A stretch of 52,644 nt of DNA, taken from the NCBI GenBank assembly GCA_964435455.1, contig CAYSYH010000001.1, positions 1 to 52,644 on the forward strand, given 5' to 3'. This document shows, piece by piece, positions 35,474 to 44,298 of the stretch; within the stretch, counting starts at the first letter, position 1; every line of letters begins with the position of its first letter. This DNA is from CAYSYH01 sp964435455. GTDB taxonomy: Bacteria > Patescibacteriota > WWE3 > 2-01-FULL-39-13 > JAACPI01. The position numbers and the translations under genes were made by a program. The notes beneath the pieces were generated by a model that saw only the letters and a list, made by a program, of their open reading frames with translations, was not told the DNA's origin and did no database searches.

Positions 35474-35503
35474 TAAAAAACATGATGCTAATTAATGTTT
35501 TTT
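35474..35503 (-). terminator. AT-rich hairpin behind tRNA-Val
   Basis: Inverted repeat AAAAAACAT / ATGTTTTTT with an 11-base loop, starting 1 base past the tRNA 3' CCA on the minus strand; the T-run is within the stem. Possible bidirectional terminator. Confidence 0.4.
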
Positions 35504-35504
35504 A

Positions 35505-35581
35505 TGGTGAGTCCGAGAGGATTTGAACCTCTGGCCTCCGCAATGTCACTGCGGCGCTCTAACCAACTGAGCTACGGACTC
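35505..35581 (-). tRNA. tRNA-Val (GAC)
   Basis: 77 bases with encoded CCA. Acceptor GAGTCCG/CGGACTC, anticodon loop GTGACAT, normal D and T arms. Reads GUC/GUU. Confidence 0.93.
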
Positions 35582-35603
35582 TTAGAATATATTTACACAA
35601 AAC

Positions 35604-35630
35604 ATTATATCATTTACTTTTTTATTTCAA
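35604..35630 (-). promoter_or_regulatory. Promoter for tRNA-Val
   Basis: Minus strand: TTGAAA (35630-35625), a 15-base spacer and TGATATAAT (extended -10; TATAAT at 35609-35604), 22 bases before the tRNA. Confidence 0.4.
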
Positions 35631-35662
35631 GTATGTTTTTAGTTTGATATTATGTAATATAA

Positions 35663-36781
35663 ATGAAAAAAATAATTATTTTGACTGCCAAAACAGGTGG
35701 TGGGCATTTGTCGTTAACTCAATCTGTAATTAATTCCTTAAACAAGTACTTTCCTAATAAATATAAAATAATAACACATTTTCCTAATCCCTTAAATTTT
35801 GCTTATATTCACAATAATATTTTTACAGGTAATTTACCCATAATTTGGAACATTATTTGGGTTTTGACCAATAACTCTTTAGGTTATTACTTAATTTCTA
35901 TATTTTACCCTAGTAAAAAACTAAAAAGATTTTTAAAAACTCAAAATCCGTATTTAGTTATTAGCAATAACCCTATTGTTATAGGATCACTAGTAAGAAT
36001 CAAAAAAAAGTTAAATCTGAAGTTTAAAATAGTTGTCCACATAGCTGACCCTTTTGCTATACATAAAGCCTGGTATGGAGCAAAAAATAATGTTTATTAT
36101 TTGTGCCCTACAAATACCGCAAAAAAAATTTTAATAAAAAATGGTATAAATAAAAAAAATATATTTTTTACTGGTTGGTCTATAAGAGAACCTTTTTTTA
36201 AAGATGCTGCAAATTTTAAAAACATTAAAAAATTGCATCATATAAAAAACAAAAGTTTTTTAATTTTTTTAAGTGCTTCTTCTGGTAAAAAAAGTGTTTA
36301 TTTAAATTTTATAAATAATTTTATAAAACATAAATTATATAAAAAAAGCCATTTAATTATAAATTGTGGAAATAACTTCAATTATATTAAAGCTATAAAA
36401 AATAAGATTAAACAGTATAAAAATAGAATCATTTTAATACCTTACATAAAAAATATGGAAGATTATATATATAATTCAAATTTAATAATAGGAAAGGCGG
36501 GTCCTAACTTTTTGTTTGAGGTTCTTTATTTAAATAAGCCTTTAATTTTAATAAGTTATGTTCCTGGTCAAGAAAAGGCAAATGTAGATTTTGCTATAAA
36601 AAATAAATTTGCTTGGTATGCACCTAAACCCAAGCAATATTTACCCATAATAAAAAGTTTAATTAATAATAAAAAAACCTTTTATTTAAATTTTAGAAAG
36701 TTAGAAAAATTTACAATTAAGCACAAAAGTACTAACAAAAAAGTGGCTTGTGCTATAAATAAAATTGTTGGTACAATTTAA
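35663..36781 (+). CDS. GT28-family glycosyltransferase (UgtP/MGDG-synthase-like)
   Basis: 372 residues. N-terminal acceptor half with the glycine motif 'LTAKTGGGHLSLTQSV' (~7-22), typical of diacylglycerol glucosyltransferases; C-terminal donor-nucleotide half with 'GKAGPNFLFEVLYLNKPLIL' (~275-294) and 'PGQEKANVDFAI'. It probably adds sugar to diacylglycerol to make membrane glycolipid; MurG is the nearest alternative family but its N-terminus differs. Lys/Asn-rich. It shares a TTAA stop with convergent clpP. Confidence 0.8.
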   Translation: MKKIIILTAKTGGGHLSLTQSVINSLNKYFPNKYKIITHFPNPLNFAYIHNNIFTGNLPIIWNIIWVLTNNSLGYYLISIFYPSKKLKRFLKTQNPYLVISNNPIVIGSLVRIKKKLNLKFKIVVHIADPFAIHKAWYGAKNNVYYLCPTNTAKKILIKNGINKKNIFFTGWSIREPFFKDAANFKNIKKLHHIKNKSFLIFLSASSGKKSVYLNFINNFIKHKLYKKSHLIINCGNNFNYIKAIKNKIKQYKNRIILIPYIKNMEDYIYNSNLIIGKAGPNFLFEVLYLNKPLILISYVPGQEKANVDFAIKNKFAWYAPKPKQYLPIIKSLINNKKTFYLNFRKLEKFTIKHKSTNKKVACAINKIVGTI

Positions 36782-37401
36782 CTAATTATAGAATCTACTA
36801 TTCCGTAGTTTACAGCCTCTTTTCCGTGTAACCAAAAATCTCTATCTATATCCTTTCTTATTTTCGCCTCTTTTTGTTTTGTGTTTTTAACCAAAATATT
36901 TACAAGCATATCTCTTGATCTTACAAGTTCTCTGGTAGTTATTTCTAAATCGGTAGCTTGCGTTCTTGGCAGACCACTTATTAATGGTTGATGTAACATT
37001 ACTTCCGAATGCTCTAATATGTGCCTTTTGCCTTTTGCGCCGCCCGAAAGTAATATTGCCCCCATACTAGCTGCTACACCTACACAAATTGTAGATACGT
37101 CTGGCTTTATAAGTTGCATAGTATCGTAAATGGCCATTCCTGCACTTATAGATCCACCGGGGCTGTTTATATATAAGCTAATATCTTTTTTGCTATCTTC
37201 ACTTTGTAAAAACAACAATTGAGCTACTATAGTATTTGCTGTTGGTGCATCTATAGCTCCGGTTAAAAATATAATCCTATCTTTTAATAATCTGCTATAA
37301 ATGTCGTAACTTCTCTCTCCCCTGTCTGTTTTTTCTATAACATAAGGGATTAATTGGTTGCTTTTATTGTTATTAAATTTATTTTTATTTTTTGTATTCA
37401 T
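36778..37401 (-). CDS. clpP: ATP-dependent Clp protease proteolytic subunit
   Basis: 207 residues from the ATG at 37401; a GTG five codons upstream would overlap tig. Serine protease with catalytic Ser in 'GVAASMGAILLSGG' (~102), His in 'SEVMLHQPLISG' (~127) and Asp in 'DIDRDFWLHGKEAV' (~177). It forms the tetradecameric barrel with ClpX. Two bases separate the ATG from the end of tig, the familiar tig-clpP pair; clpX is not adjacent. Confidence 0.95.
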   Translation of the reverse strand: MNTKNKNKFNNNKSNQLIPYVIEKTDRGERSYDIYSRLLKDRIIFLTGAIDAPTANTIVAQLLFLQSEDSKKDISLYINSPGGSISAGMAIYDTMQLIKPDVSTICVGVAASMGAILLSGGAKGKRHILEHSEVMLHQPLISGLPRTQATDLEITTRELVRSRDMLVNILVKNTKQKEAKIRKDIDRDFWLHGKEAVNYGIVDSIIS

Positions 37402-37402
37402 A

Positions 37403-38356
37403 TTATTTTTTAACACTTTTTTTTGTATTTTGTTTATTAAACCCGCTATAGTCTAAAAGTTTGTTTGCCACTTTATTTTTTAGTAAGGTACTTTCAATAT
37501 AATACTTTTGTTCTGGTTTTTGCAAGTGTTTTTTATAGTTTTCATCAGGTACCGCTTTTATTACATCTTGTATTTCTTTGTCAGTAACTTTTAATTTTTC
37601 TTTTTTACTTATTTCACTAAGTATAAACTCTAACTTTAAATTTTTAATTGCCTGTTGTTTATAATCTTCCTGTACTTTTTGTATAGTTGTTTTAGTGTGC
37701 GCTAAAAAATCTTCTAGCTTAATATTCATTTTAGCCAGTTGTGTTAAAAAACCTTGTAAAAGTCGGTTAGTTTCCTCATTTACCATAATATCTGGTAATT
37801 CTATTTTAGATTCTTTTATAATTGCGTCGTAAATGTTTGCAAGTAGCCTTTGGTCTTTTGGCTGATGCTGGTTTAAATCTTTAGGGTTTTCTTTTGCTTT
37901 TTGTTCTGCCTCTTTTATATTTTTTGCTGTAATAATTGATTTTGCTTTTTCATCTTTTTCAAAATTTTTATAAGATTTTTTTGCTATTTTTTTATAATCA
38001 GGTAATTTTACATTTGGTCTTTCTACAAAAATAAAAGTAATTTTTAGCCCCTTTTCTTCTGAAATATAGTCTATTTTTAATTTTGGCTGCATTACAGGGA
38101 CAATTTTAAATTCTTTTATAATTTGTTGTACTAAATCTGGATATAAATGGTTTAAAACTACGTTATCTAGCTTTTTTTTATCTACCTTAGTTTTTAATAC
38201 CTCTTTAGGAACTTTACCCTTTCTAAATCCTGGTACATCAACACTGTCCTTAAAGTGTTCTAAAGCATGGTCATACAATGGCTTTAATTTGGTTGAGTCC
38301 ATTGTTACTATAACATGTTTTTCTTTTTTTGGCTTTTTAATTAGTTCTTTTTTCAT
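37403..38356 (-). CDS. tig: Trigger factor lacking the PPIase domain
   Basis: 317 residues versus ~430 in the full protein. The ribosome-binding domain has the signature 'VPGFRKGKVPKEVL' (~41-54), for docking at uL23. After ~residue 130 the sequence goes to the helical C-terminal chaperone arms with no FKBP-type PPIase domain between. A highly charged helix spans ~130-180. It heads the tig-clpP unit. Confidence 0.9.
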   Translation of the reverse strand: MKKELIKKPKKEKHVIVTMDSTKLKPLYDHALEHFKDSVDVPGFRKGKVPKEVLKTKVDKKKLDNVVLNHLYPDLVQQIIKEFKIVPVMQPKLKIDYISEEKGLKITFIFVERPNVKLPDYKKIAKKSYKNFEKDEKAKSIITAKNIKEAEQKAKENPKDLNQHQPKDQRLLANIYDAIIKESKIELPDIMVNEETNRLLQGFLTQLAKMNIKLEDFLAHTKTTIQKVQEDYKQQAIKNLKLEFILSEISKKEKLKVTDKEIQDVIKAVPDENYKKHLQKPEQKYYIESTLLKNKVANKLLDYSGFNKQNTKKSVKK

Positions 38357-38380
38357 TTTAGTTTAAAATTTAATGCAGTA

Positions 38381-38389
38381 ATTATACCA
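38381..38389 (-). promoter_or_regulatory. Extended -10 promoter for tig-clpP
   Basis: Minus strand TGGTATAAT (38389-38381), a perfect -10 with the TGn extension, 24 bases before the tig ATG. No clear -35. Confidence 0.45.
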
Positions 38390-38434
38390 TAGCTTAAAAA
38401 AACTCTTGAAATGTTACTTATATTTGCTTAAATA

Positions 38435-38776
38435 TTGATATATATTAAAGTACTAATTTACTTTAGTTACTTATGGAATCAATTAATTCTAAATTATGCA
38501 GCAGAAAGGATTATTTCAGATTTATTAAAGTTTAGTTTATTTATAGCTTTAGCTTTTGGATTAGGTGGGTGTAATGGGGTTAATTTAGGTGACATCCCCA
38601 AAGGTTATAGGTATAGGGTGGAGGAGTGTTATAATGGAATCTCCCCTAATGGTAGAGATGCATTGGTTGCTGCATTAGTTGTTGCTCAAGGTGAAGATAC
38701 CCCAGGAGGGGAAGAAATTACTCCAATTGAGGCGAAAAATGCAATGCTAGCCGTTGGTTGTGAAAGAAATTATTGA
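38435..38776 (+). CDS. Small putative lipoprotein
   Basis: Up to 113 residues, ending at a TGA. A hydrophobic stretch ends in a lipobox 'ALAFGLGGC', after which ~65 residues are exported, with three more Cys-flanked segments. No ATG lies in frame before the signal; TTG at 38435 is the available start but leaves an overlong n-region, so the true start is uncertain (an alternative codon nearer the helix or a damaged 5' end). No family recognised. Confidence 0.5.
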   Translation: MIYIKVLIYFSYLWNQLILNYAAERIISDLLKFSLFIALAFGLGGCNGVNLGDIPKGYRYRVEECYNGISPNGRDALVAALVVAQGEDTPGGEEITPIEAKNAMLAVGCERNY

Positions 38777-38801
38777 CATAATTCAAAATAAATGATACTT
38801 T
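38773..38801 (+). promoter_or_regulatory. Promoter for the GGDEF gene
   Basis: TTGACA at 38773-38778, a 17-base spacer and TACTTT at 38796-38801 preceded by TGA. The -35 overlaps the lipoprotein stop. Predicted leader ~70 bases. Confidence 0.4.
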
Positions 38802-38878
38802 TAATTGGTTTTGTAAGCTACAAATAACGTAGTTTATAGCTTAAGAACCCCTAAAATTTACACAAAATATATTAAGTA

Positions 38879-39730
38879 ATGGAAAACTTACATTCTAAAA
38901 TTAATAAAACATTTATATCTATAGTGGATAAAAATTATATATATATTTATGTAAGCCCTACGTACATAACCGAAAAAGGCTACAAAACCGAAGAAATTAT
39001 TGGTTCTAGTTTAAAAGATAACTGGAGTTTAAAAACCTTTTCTACAAAAATTAAACCCAATATAGATGCTGCTTTTAAGGGGGTGCCCCAAGAATTTAAA
39101 GGCTGGTTTGATTTTAGTACAGTAAATAAAAAATATTATAGAGTACGGTACATACCTTTATTAAATAAAAAAGGAGTTACTGATAAAGTTATCATAATTA
39201 CTACCGACTTAACCCACAGCAAAGAAATTCAAAGTTCCTTATATGATGAATTGCATAAAGATTTTTTAACCGGGTGTTTTAACAAAAAAACATTTGAGAG
39301 AGACGTTAAAGATATAGTTCAAAAAAAGGAACCGTTTCAAATAGTTTACCTAGATTTAGATAACTTTAAAAAAATAAATGATACTTTTGGGCACGATGCA
39401 GGGGACGTAGTTTTACAAAATATAGTAGAGCTAATAAAAAAACATATACGTTCTAGAGACCGCCTTTACCGTATAGGCGGAGATGAGTTTGCCTTAATAG
39501 TAGGAAATAGCTTAAAAGAGAACATATTAAAAAGGAGAATGCAAGATATATTAGATGACTTAAAAAGCGCACCTTTTAATAGAGGGTATAAAGTAGGCCT
39601 TTCTATAGGTATTGTAGATATCTCTAAAAAATTAAATATTGATTTGCTTACTTTAAAAGATATTGCCGATAAGCTTTTATATAGTTCTAAAAAATCGGGT
39701 AAAAATTGCTACACATATAAAAAGATTTAA
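38879..39730 (+). CDS. PAS-GGDEF diguanylate cyclase
   Basis: 283 residues, no membrane helix. Residues ~8-120 form a PAS sensor ('YVSPTYITEKGYKTEEIIGS'), followed by a short linker and a GGDEF domain (~122-283). The active site 'RIGGDEFAL' is intact, 'YLDLDNFKKINDTFGHDAGD' carries the metal-binding Asp, and the RxxD inhibitory site (RSRD) sits five residues before GGDEF. It should make cyclic di-GMP with product inhibition. No EAL or HD-GYP partner or PilZ effector lies in the window. Confidence 0.93.
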   Translation: MENLHSKINKTFISIVDKNYIYIYVSPTYITEKGYKTEEIIGSSLKDNWSLKTFSTKIKPNIDAAFKGVPQEFKGWFDFSTVNKKYYRVRYIPLLNKKGVTDKVIIITTDLTHSKEIQSSLYDELHKDFLTGCFNKKTFERDVKDIVQKKEPFQIVYLDLDNFKKINDTFGHDAGDVVLQNIVELIKKHIRSRDRLYRIGGDEFALIVGNSLKENILKRRMQDILDDLKSAPFNRGYKVGLSIGIVDISKKLNIDLLTLKDIADKLLYSSKKSGKNCYTYKKI

Positions 39731-39734
39731 TTAA

Positions 39735-40916
39735 TTATTCGTACCTTAGCGCCTCTATTGGGTCTTTTTTTGCTGCTTTTAAAGCTGGTGCAGTACCAAA
39801 AACAATACCCACTAAAATGGAAAACCCCAAAGCTAAAATAATTGCCCACCATGGAACTTGCGTATGTATATATGCTCTAGGTATTAATGATGCTGCCCAA
39901 CCTAAAAATAAACCTATTAACCCACCTAAAGAGCTAATAAGTATAGATTCTGTTAAAAATTGCAAAGCAATATCTAAAGGTGTAGCCCCTACTGCTTTGC
40001 GCAGCCCTATCTCGCGGGTTCGTTCTGTAACCGATACATACATAATATTCATTATTCCAATTCCGCCTACTAACAATGATATCCCTGCAATAGCACCCAA
40101 AGTTATAGTTAATATTTTAAGTATATTCTGTATCTTTTTTAAAATATCACTCTGCGATAAAACAGTAAATTCATCTTTTTTTAACTCCCTTTGTAATGCT
40201 TTAGCTATAACTTTTTGTGCAACTAAAAAATCTACATTTTTTTTAACTTTAATTGTAATACCTGATATATTTTTTAAGTCAAATACATCTAAAGCCGTGG
40301 AATAAGGTATTAATACACTATTATCATAATTTTGCCCTTTTTCCTCAAATACTCCTATTACTGTAAATTTTTTACCTCCTAAAATTACTTTTTTACCTAT
40401 GGGTGTAGTATTATAAAAAAGTTCTTGTGTGGCTTTAGGCCCTAATATTATTACCCTACGCCTATTTTTTACCTCATTTTTTGTAAATGCCCTACCCTTT
40501 TTAATATTGTAGTTAAATATTTGTATACCATCAGAGTTTAGCCCGTTAATACTGGCATAATAAGTTTTATTTTTATACCTTAAATTTTCACCCAAGCTAA
40601 CCCACGGTGTTATTGTTGCAACATAATCTTTTGCATATGTTTGGATAGTTTTTATGTGCTTTGCTTTTAACTTATTTTTAGTATATGTTTCTGCGGGGTC
40701 CCTTCCAAAACTTACCTTTCCCGGGCTTACAAATACTAAATTGCTCCCTAATTGCTCAAATTGTTCTTGTATATAATTTTGTAAACCTTTACCTAATGCC
40801 ACAAGTGTAATTACAGCAAAAACCCCAATAATAACCCCCAAAGTAGTCAAAAAGAGTCTTAGTTTGTTACGCATTAAAGATTTTATAGATACTTCAAATA
40901 AAATAGTTTTATTCAT
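39735..40916 (-). CDS. MacB/FtsX-type ABC transporter permease
   Basis: 393 residues. N-terminal helix (~20-45), large extracytoplasmic MacB-PCD domain (~50-265) and three C-terminal helices (~270-385), with the FtsX motif 'TREIGLRKAVGATPLDI'. Together with the ATPase and adaptor genes upstream it forms a MacAB-like mechanotransmission exporter. It overlaps the ATPase gene by 8 bases. Confidence 0.9.
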   Translation of the reverse strand: MNKTILFEVSIKSLMRNKLRLFLTTLGVIIGVFAVITLVALGKGLQNYIQEQFEQLGSNLVFVSPGKVSFGRDPAETYTKNKLKAKHIKTIQTYAKDYVATITPWVSLGENLRYKNKTYYASINGLNSDGIQIFNYNIKKGRAFTKNEVKNRRRVIILGPKATQELFYNTTPIGKKVILGGKKFTVIGVFEEKGQNYDNSVLIPYSTALDVFDLKNISGITIKVKKNVDFLVAQKVIAKALQRELKKDEFTVLSQSDILKKIQNILKILTITLGAIAGISLLVGGIGIMNIMYVSVTERTREIGLRKAVGATPLDIALQFLTESILISSLGGLIGLFLGWAASLIPRAYIHTQVPWWAIILALGFSILVGIVFGTAPALKAAKKDPIEALRYE

Positions 40917-41592
40917 TTATAATTTTTCCATCTAAAATTGTTATTTTTCTTTTTGCAATATTTGCTAAATCGTTATCGTGTGTGACCAAAATAATTGTTT
41001 TTCCCATTTTATGTAAGTTTTTAAACAACTTTATAATTTGCTTACCTGTTTTGGTGTCTAAGTTTCCTGTAGGTTCGTCTGCAAGTATTATACTAGGGTT
41101 ATTAACCAAAGCTCTTGCTATAGCCACCCTTTGTTTTTGTCCACCTGATAATTCATTAGATTTATTGTTTATTCTAGATTCTAACCCAACAATTTTTAGC
41201 TTTTCTAAAGCCCTAAGCTTCCAATCTTTTTTTGGTATATCCGAATACATTAAAGGTAATATTACATTTTCTAAGGCTGTTGCCCTTTCTAAAAGGTTAA
41301 AAGACTGAAATACAAAACCTACCTCCTTATTACGTATTTTAGCCAATTTAGATTCTGTAAAATAGCTAATATCTTTACCTTTTAAATAAATTTTCCCTTT
41401 TGTTGGCGTATCTAAAAATCCAAGTAAATGCATTAATGTAGACTTTCCTGAACCAGATTTACCTACGATAGAAACAAACTCTCCTTGATAAATTTTTATG
41501 GATACACCTTTTAAAGCTTTAATAGTTAGCTTTTCTGCAAGGTTATATATTTTATAAATATTTTTTGCGTAAATTAGGGGCTTTTTATTCAT
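40909..41592 (-). CDS. MacB/LolD-type ABC transporter ATP-binding protein
   Basis: 227 residues. Walker A 'GKSGSGKSTLMHLLG' (~43), signature 'LSGGQKQRVAIARAL' (~143), Walker B 'IILADEPTG' and H loop 'VTHD'. 'GFVFQSFNLL' is the Q loop. All motifs are intact. Middle gene of a three-gene export operon, overlapping both neighbours by 8 bases. Confidence 0.95.
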   Translation of the reverse strand: MNKKPLIYAKNIYKIYNLAEKLTIKALKGVSIKIYQGEFVSIVGKSGSGKSTLMHLLGFLDTPTKGKIYLKGKDISYFTESKLAKIRNKEVGFVFQSFNLLERATALENVILPLMYSDIPKKDWKLRALEKLKIVGLESRINNKSNELSGGQKQRVAIARALVNNPSIILADEPTGNLDTKTGKQIIKLFKNLHKMGKTIILVTHDNDLANIAKRKITILDGKIINE

Positions 41593-42634
41593 TATTAACT
41601 ATCTTAACCCTTAAACCTTCTTTTAAGGTTTTTTTTGTATCTAAAGGTTCCACAATTTTTAAACCTTTTAAATCTTGCTTAAGGGCTACATATAAATTTC
41701 CCTCATAAACTATGTCCACTGGGAATTTTTTTACTTTTTGATTTTGTACTATCCAAATATATGAATTTCCTGCTTCATCGGTAAAAACTTGATCAAACCT
41801 TAAAGCATTTTTTGCTTTAAACTGGTCAACTTTAATTTCAGCTTCTCCAGACATTCCATAAAGTAACTCATTGTGATTTTTATTAAATTGCAAATGGACT
41901 TCTGCAGTTTTAGAATCTTTATTTATAAAATTTGATATATAAAAAACCTTTGCATTGTAATTTTTATTAGGTACTGCATCTAAAGTAATTAATGCGTCAT
42001 CCTGCATTTTTAAATATCCTAGGTCTTCTTCGTCAATTAAGGCATTAAAAAATAAGTCCCCCGACCCCTGTAAAAGTAAAATAGGCTCCCCTGTGTTTAT
42101 AGATTCCCCTTGTTTTTTATAAACTTTTAAAATCGTCCCGCTATTAGGTGCAAAAATAGAATAATTGTTTAAATCAGCGGAGCTTGCTAAGTAATCTAGT
42201 TTGGCTTTTTCTATTTTTTTGTCGTATTCTTTTAAGTTAAGTTCGTACCTTTCCCTTCCGCCTGCTCCTTCTAAATTATTTTGATATGTTTCTATATATA
42301 TTTTTTTTTGTAATGCTATTTGATCGATGGTTTTTTTTAAAGCTTGTATTTTGTTGTATAACGAATAAGAATTTAAATAAGCAAGTGGTTGTCCTTTTTT
42401 TACTTTATCTCCCTCTTTAACTAATATATTTTTTAAAGTCCCCGAGGTTGTAAACGATAATTTTAATGTATTGTTTTTATCTAAAAAACCGGTGGCGTTT
42501 ATTGTTTTTTCTAGCGTTTTTTCTTTAGGGTTAATTAACTTTACCTTAACGCTTTTGCGGTATCCTTTGGTAAAAAACAAAACTGTAGCAATACTTACAG
42601 TTAATCCTAAAACAATAAATATTTTTTTCTTCAT
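41585..42634 (-). CDS. MacA/HlyD-type membrane fusion protein
   Basis: 349 residues. N-terminal anchor helix (~5-22), a biotinyl-lipoyl-like hairpin ('VKEGDKVKKGQPLAYL' and 'IFAPNSGTILKVYKKQGE') around a coiled coil (~88-150), then beta-barrel and membrane-proximal domains. It is the adaptor of the downstream ABC exporter. With no outer membrane expected, it would act at the cell wall side. Confidence 0.9.
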   Translation of the reverse strand: MKKKIFIVLGLTVSIATVLFFTKGYRKSVKVKLINPKEKTLEKTINATGFLDKNNTLKLSFTTSGTLKNILVKEGDKVKKGQPLAYLNSYSLYNKIQALKKTIDQIALQKKIYIETYQNNLEGAGGRERYELNLKEYDKKIEKAKLDYLASSADLNNYSIFAPNSGTILKVYKKQGESINTGEPILLLQGSGDLFFNALIDEEDLGYLKMQDDALITLDAVPNKNYNAKVFYISNFINKDSKTAEVHLQFNKNHNELLYGMSGEAEIKVDQFKAKNALRFDQVFTDEAGNSYIWIVQNQKVKKFPVDIVYEGNLYVALKQDLKGLKIVEPLDTKKTLKEGLRVKIVNNE

Positions 42635-42667
42635 ATGGGGTTATTTTACTACTTTTTTAAACTTTAA

Positions 42668-43708
42668 TTAAGACATTAAAGCTCCTATTTGTAGTATATG
42701 TTTTAATAACATGTTTACATATCCCCATTCGTTATCGTACCAAACAAGTAGTTTACATAAGGTATTATTAATAACCTTAGTCATACTTAAATCTACAACG
42801 GCTCCATTTGGGTTTTTTAATATATCTGTGGATACTATAGGGTCTTGCGTTACACCTAAAATACCCTTCCACTCTTTTTTTTGGCTATATTCTTTAAAAA
42901 TGTTATTTAGTTCTTCTTTAGATGTAGGCTTTTTAGATACAAAAGTATAATCTAAAATACTCCCCGATACTACAGGAACCCTAATAGCCATAGCGTCCAT
43001 ATTGCCTGCTAAACTTGGAAAAACTTTAGTTACAGATATAGCCGCGCCACTTGTTGTTGGTATTAAATTTTGAGCTGCTGCTCTGCCTCTTCTAAAATCT
43101 TTTGTATTAGGCTTATCTACTAAAGATTGTGTGGAGGTATACCCATGAACAGTATTTAATAAGGCACATTTAACTCCAACTGTAAGCTCTAAAACAGATG
43201 TAACTGGTGTAGCTGCATTAGTTGTGCAGGAACCATTGCTAGTTATTTTAGAATCAGCTACATGGCTTATTTTGTTATTTGGTGTTGCTGTAGGTGTTTG
43301 TTCATCTTTAGCGGGCGCGCTAATTACTACTCTTTTTGCCCCCGCTTGCAAGTGCGCCGAAGCTTTTTTGTAAGTAGTAAAAAAACCTGTAGATTCTACT
43401 ACTACATCAATATTTAAGTCCTTCCATGGTAAATCTTGTGGTTTAGGATTGCTATAAAATTTTACTTTAGTGCCATCTATTAAAAAATTCTCATCTTTAA
43501 CTTTTACTTGTTTTTTATATCTACCATAAACAGTATCATATTTTAAAAGGTATGCTAAAGCATTTATATCTTGCAAATCGTTGATAGCTATAATTTGTAT
43601 ATTAGGGTTATCAAAAGCAACTTTAAAAAATTGCCTGCCTATTCTACCAAAACCATTAATAGCAATTTTTAAAGGAGTTGATTGTGACAAAGACGTTATA
43701 GAACTCAT
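42668..43708 (-). CDS. gap: Glyceraldehyde-3-phosphate dehydrogenase
   Basis: 346 residues from the ATG at 43708 (a TTG two codons upstream is possible). Glycolytic enzyme using NAD(P). The Rossmann start 'LKIAINGFGRIGRQFFKV' follows a short Ser-rich extension; the catalytic Cys is in 'SNGSCTTNAATPV' (~155) and His in 'LLNTVHGYTSTQ' (~182). 'WYDNEWGYVNMLL' is the C-terminal signature. A TATAAT lies at 43746-43741 on the minus strand, without a good -35. Confidence 0.95.
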   Translation of the reverse strand: MSSITSLSQSTPLKIAINGFGRIGRQFFKVAFDNPNIQIIAINDLQDINALAYLLKYDTVYGRYKKQVKVKDENFLIDGTKVKFYSNPKPQDLPWKDLNIDVVVESTGFFTTYKKASAHLQAGAKRVVISAPAKDEQTPTATPNNKISHVADSKITSNGSCTTNAATPVTSVLELTVGVKCALLNTVHGYTSTQSLVDKPNTKDFRRGRAAAQNLIPTTSGAAISVTKVFPSLAGNMDAMAIRVPVVSGSILDYTFVSKKPTSKEELNNIFKEYSQKKEWKGILGVTQDPIVSTDILKNPNGAVVDLSMTKVINNTLCKLLVWYDNEWGYVNMLLKHILQIGALMS

Positions 43709-43789
43709 GGGCAAGTTAGGATTAATTAAATACTAAAAGTATTATAATAAAAATATACCTAAAATCATAGCTTTTTGTTAAATGAATAA

Positions 43790-43818
43790 TTGACATAACT
43801 ATATATGTGTGTTACCCT
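43790..43818 (+). promoter_or_regulatory. Possible promoter for the first nucleotidyltransferase-like gene
   Basis: Perfect TTGACA at 43790-43795, a 17-base spacer and a poor TACCCT -10 at 43813-43818, 21 bases before the ATG at 43840. Confidence 0.3.
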
Positions 43819-43839
43819 TTTAAGGTTTTTTTAAATTTT

Positions 43840-44298
43840 ATGGGAAAAAAATTACATTACAACAAATTATTAGAACTAGTTAAAAGCTTAGGTATGCCCA
43901 AAGACGATTTTGCTGTATTTGGAAGTGGCCCAATGTTTCCACATGGCTTAAAGCAAATAGATAGAGATATAGATATAATTGCAAGAGGAAAAGCTTGGTA
44001 TATTGCCGCTAAGTTTAAAAGACCTGTACCAGATAATCATAATATGTATTTAAAAGTTTCTTACTTTCAAGAGCATGTTGAAATATTTAGTGGTTGGGCC
44101 CCAGGGCTTTGGCATACCGATAGTTTAATTGATTCTGCGGAAGTGTATGATGGAATACGTTTTGTTCGCTTAGAAAAGGTTTTACTATATAAAAAAATGC
44201 TAAATAGAAAAAAAGACTTGGTCCATATTGCGTTAATAGAAAAATATTTAGGTCCTCCATTTATAACTTATAACAGTAAGGGTTTTTCCTTTAGTTAA
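43840..44298 (+). CDS. Small nucleotidyltransferase-like protein, copy 1
   Basis: 152 residues from the ATG at 43840 (a GTG at 43807 would lengthen it by 11). 'FAVFGSGPMFPHGLKQIDRD' followed by 'IDII' gives GS-x(12)-DxD, a nucleotidyltransferase-fold pattern, and 'HVEIFSGW' may give the third acidic residue. It is a clear paralogue of the protein at 45541-46050. Target unknown. It shares a TTAA stop with the next gene on the minus strand. Confidence 0.6.
   Translation: MGKKLHYNKLLELVKSLGMPKDDFAVFGSGPMFPHGLKQIDRDIDIIARGKAWYIAAKFKRPVPDNHNMYLKVSYFQEHVEIFSGWAPGLWHTDSLIDSAEVYDGIRFVRLEKVLLYKKMLNRKKDLVHIALIEKYLGPPFITYNSKGFSFS

Noticed and set aside
38774..38776. TGA as a sense codon (Gly or Trp)
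   Set aside because: TGG is used freely for Trp, conserved proteins show no internal TGA, and here TGA ends the lipoprotein frame with another stop soon after.
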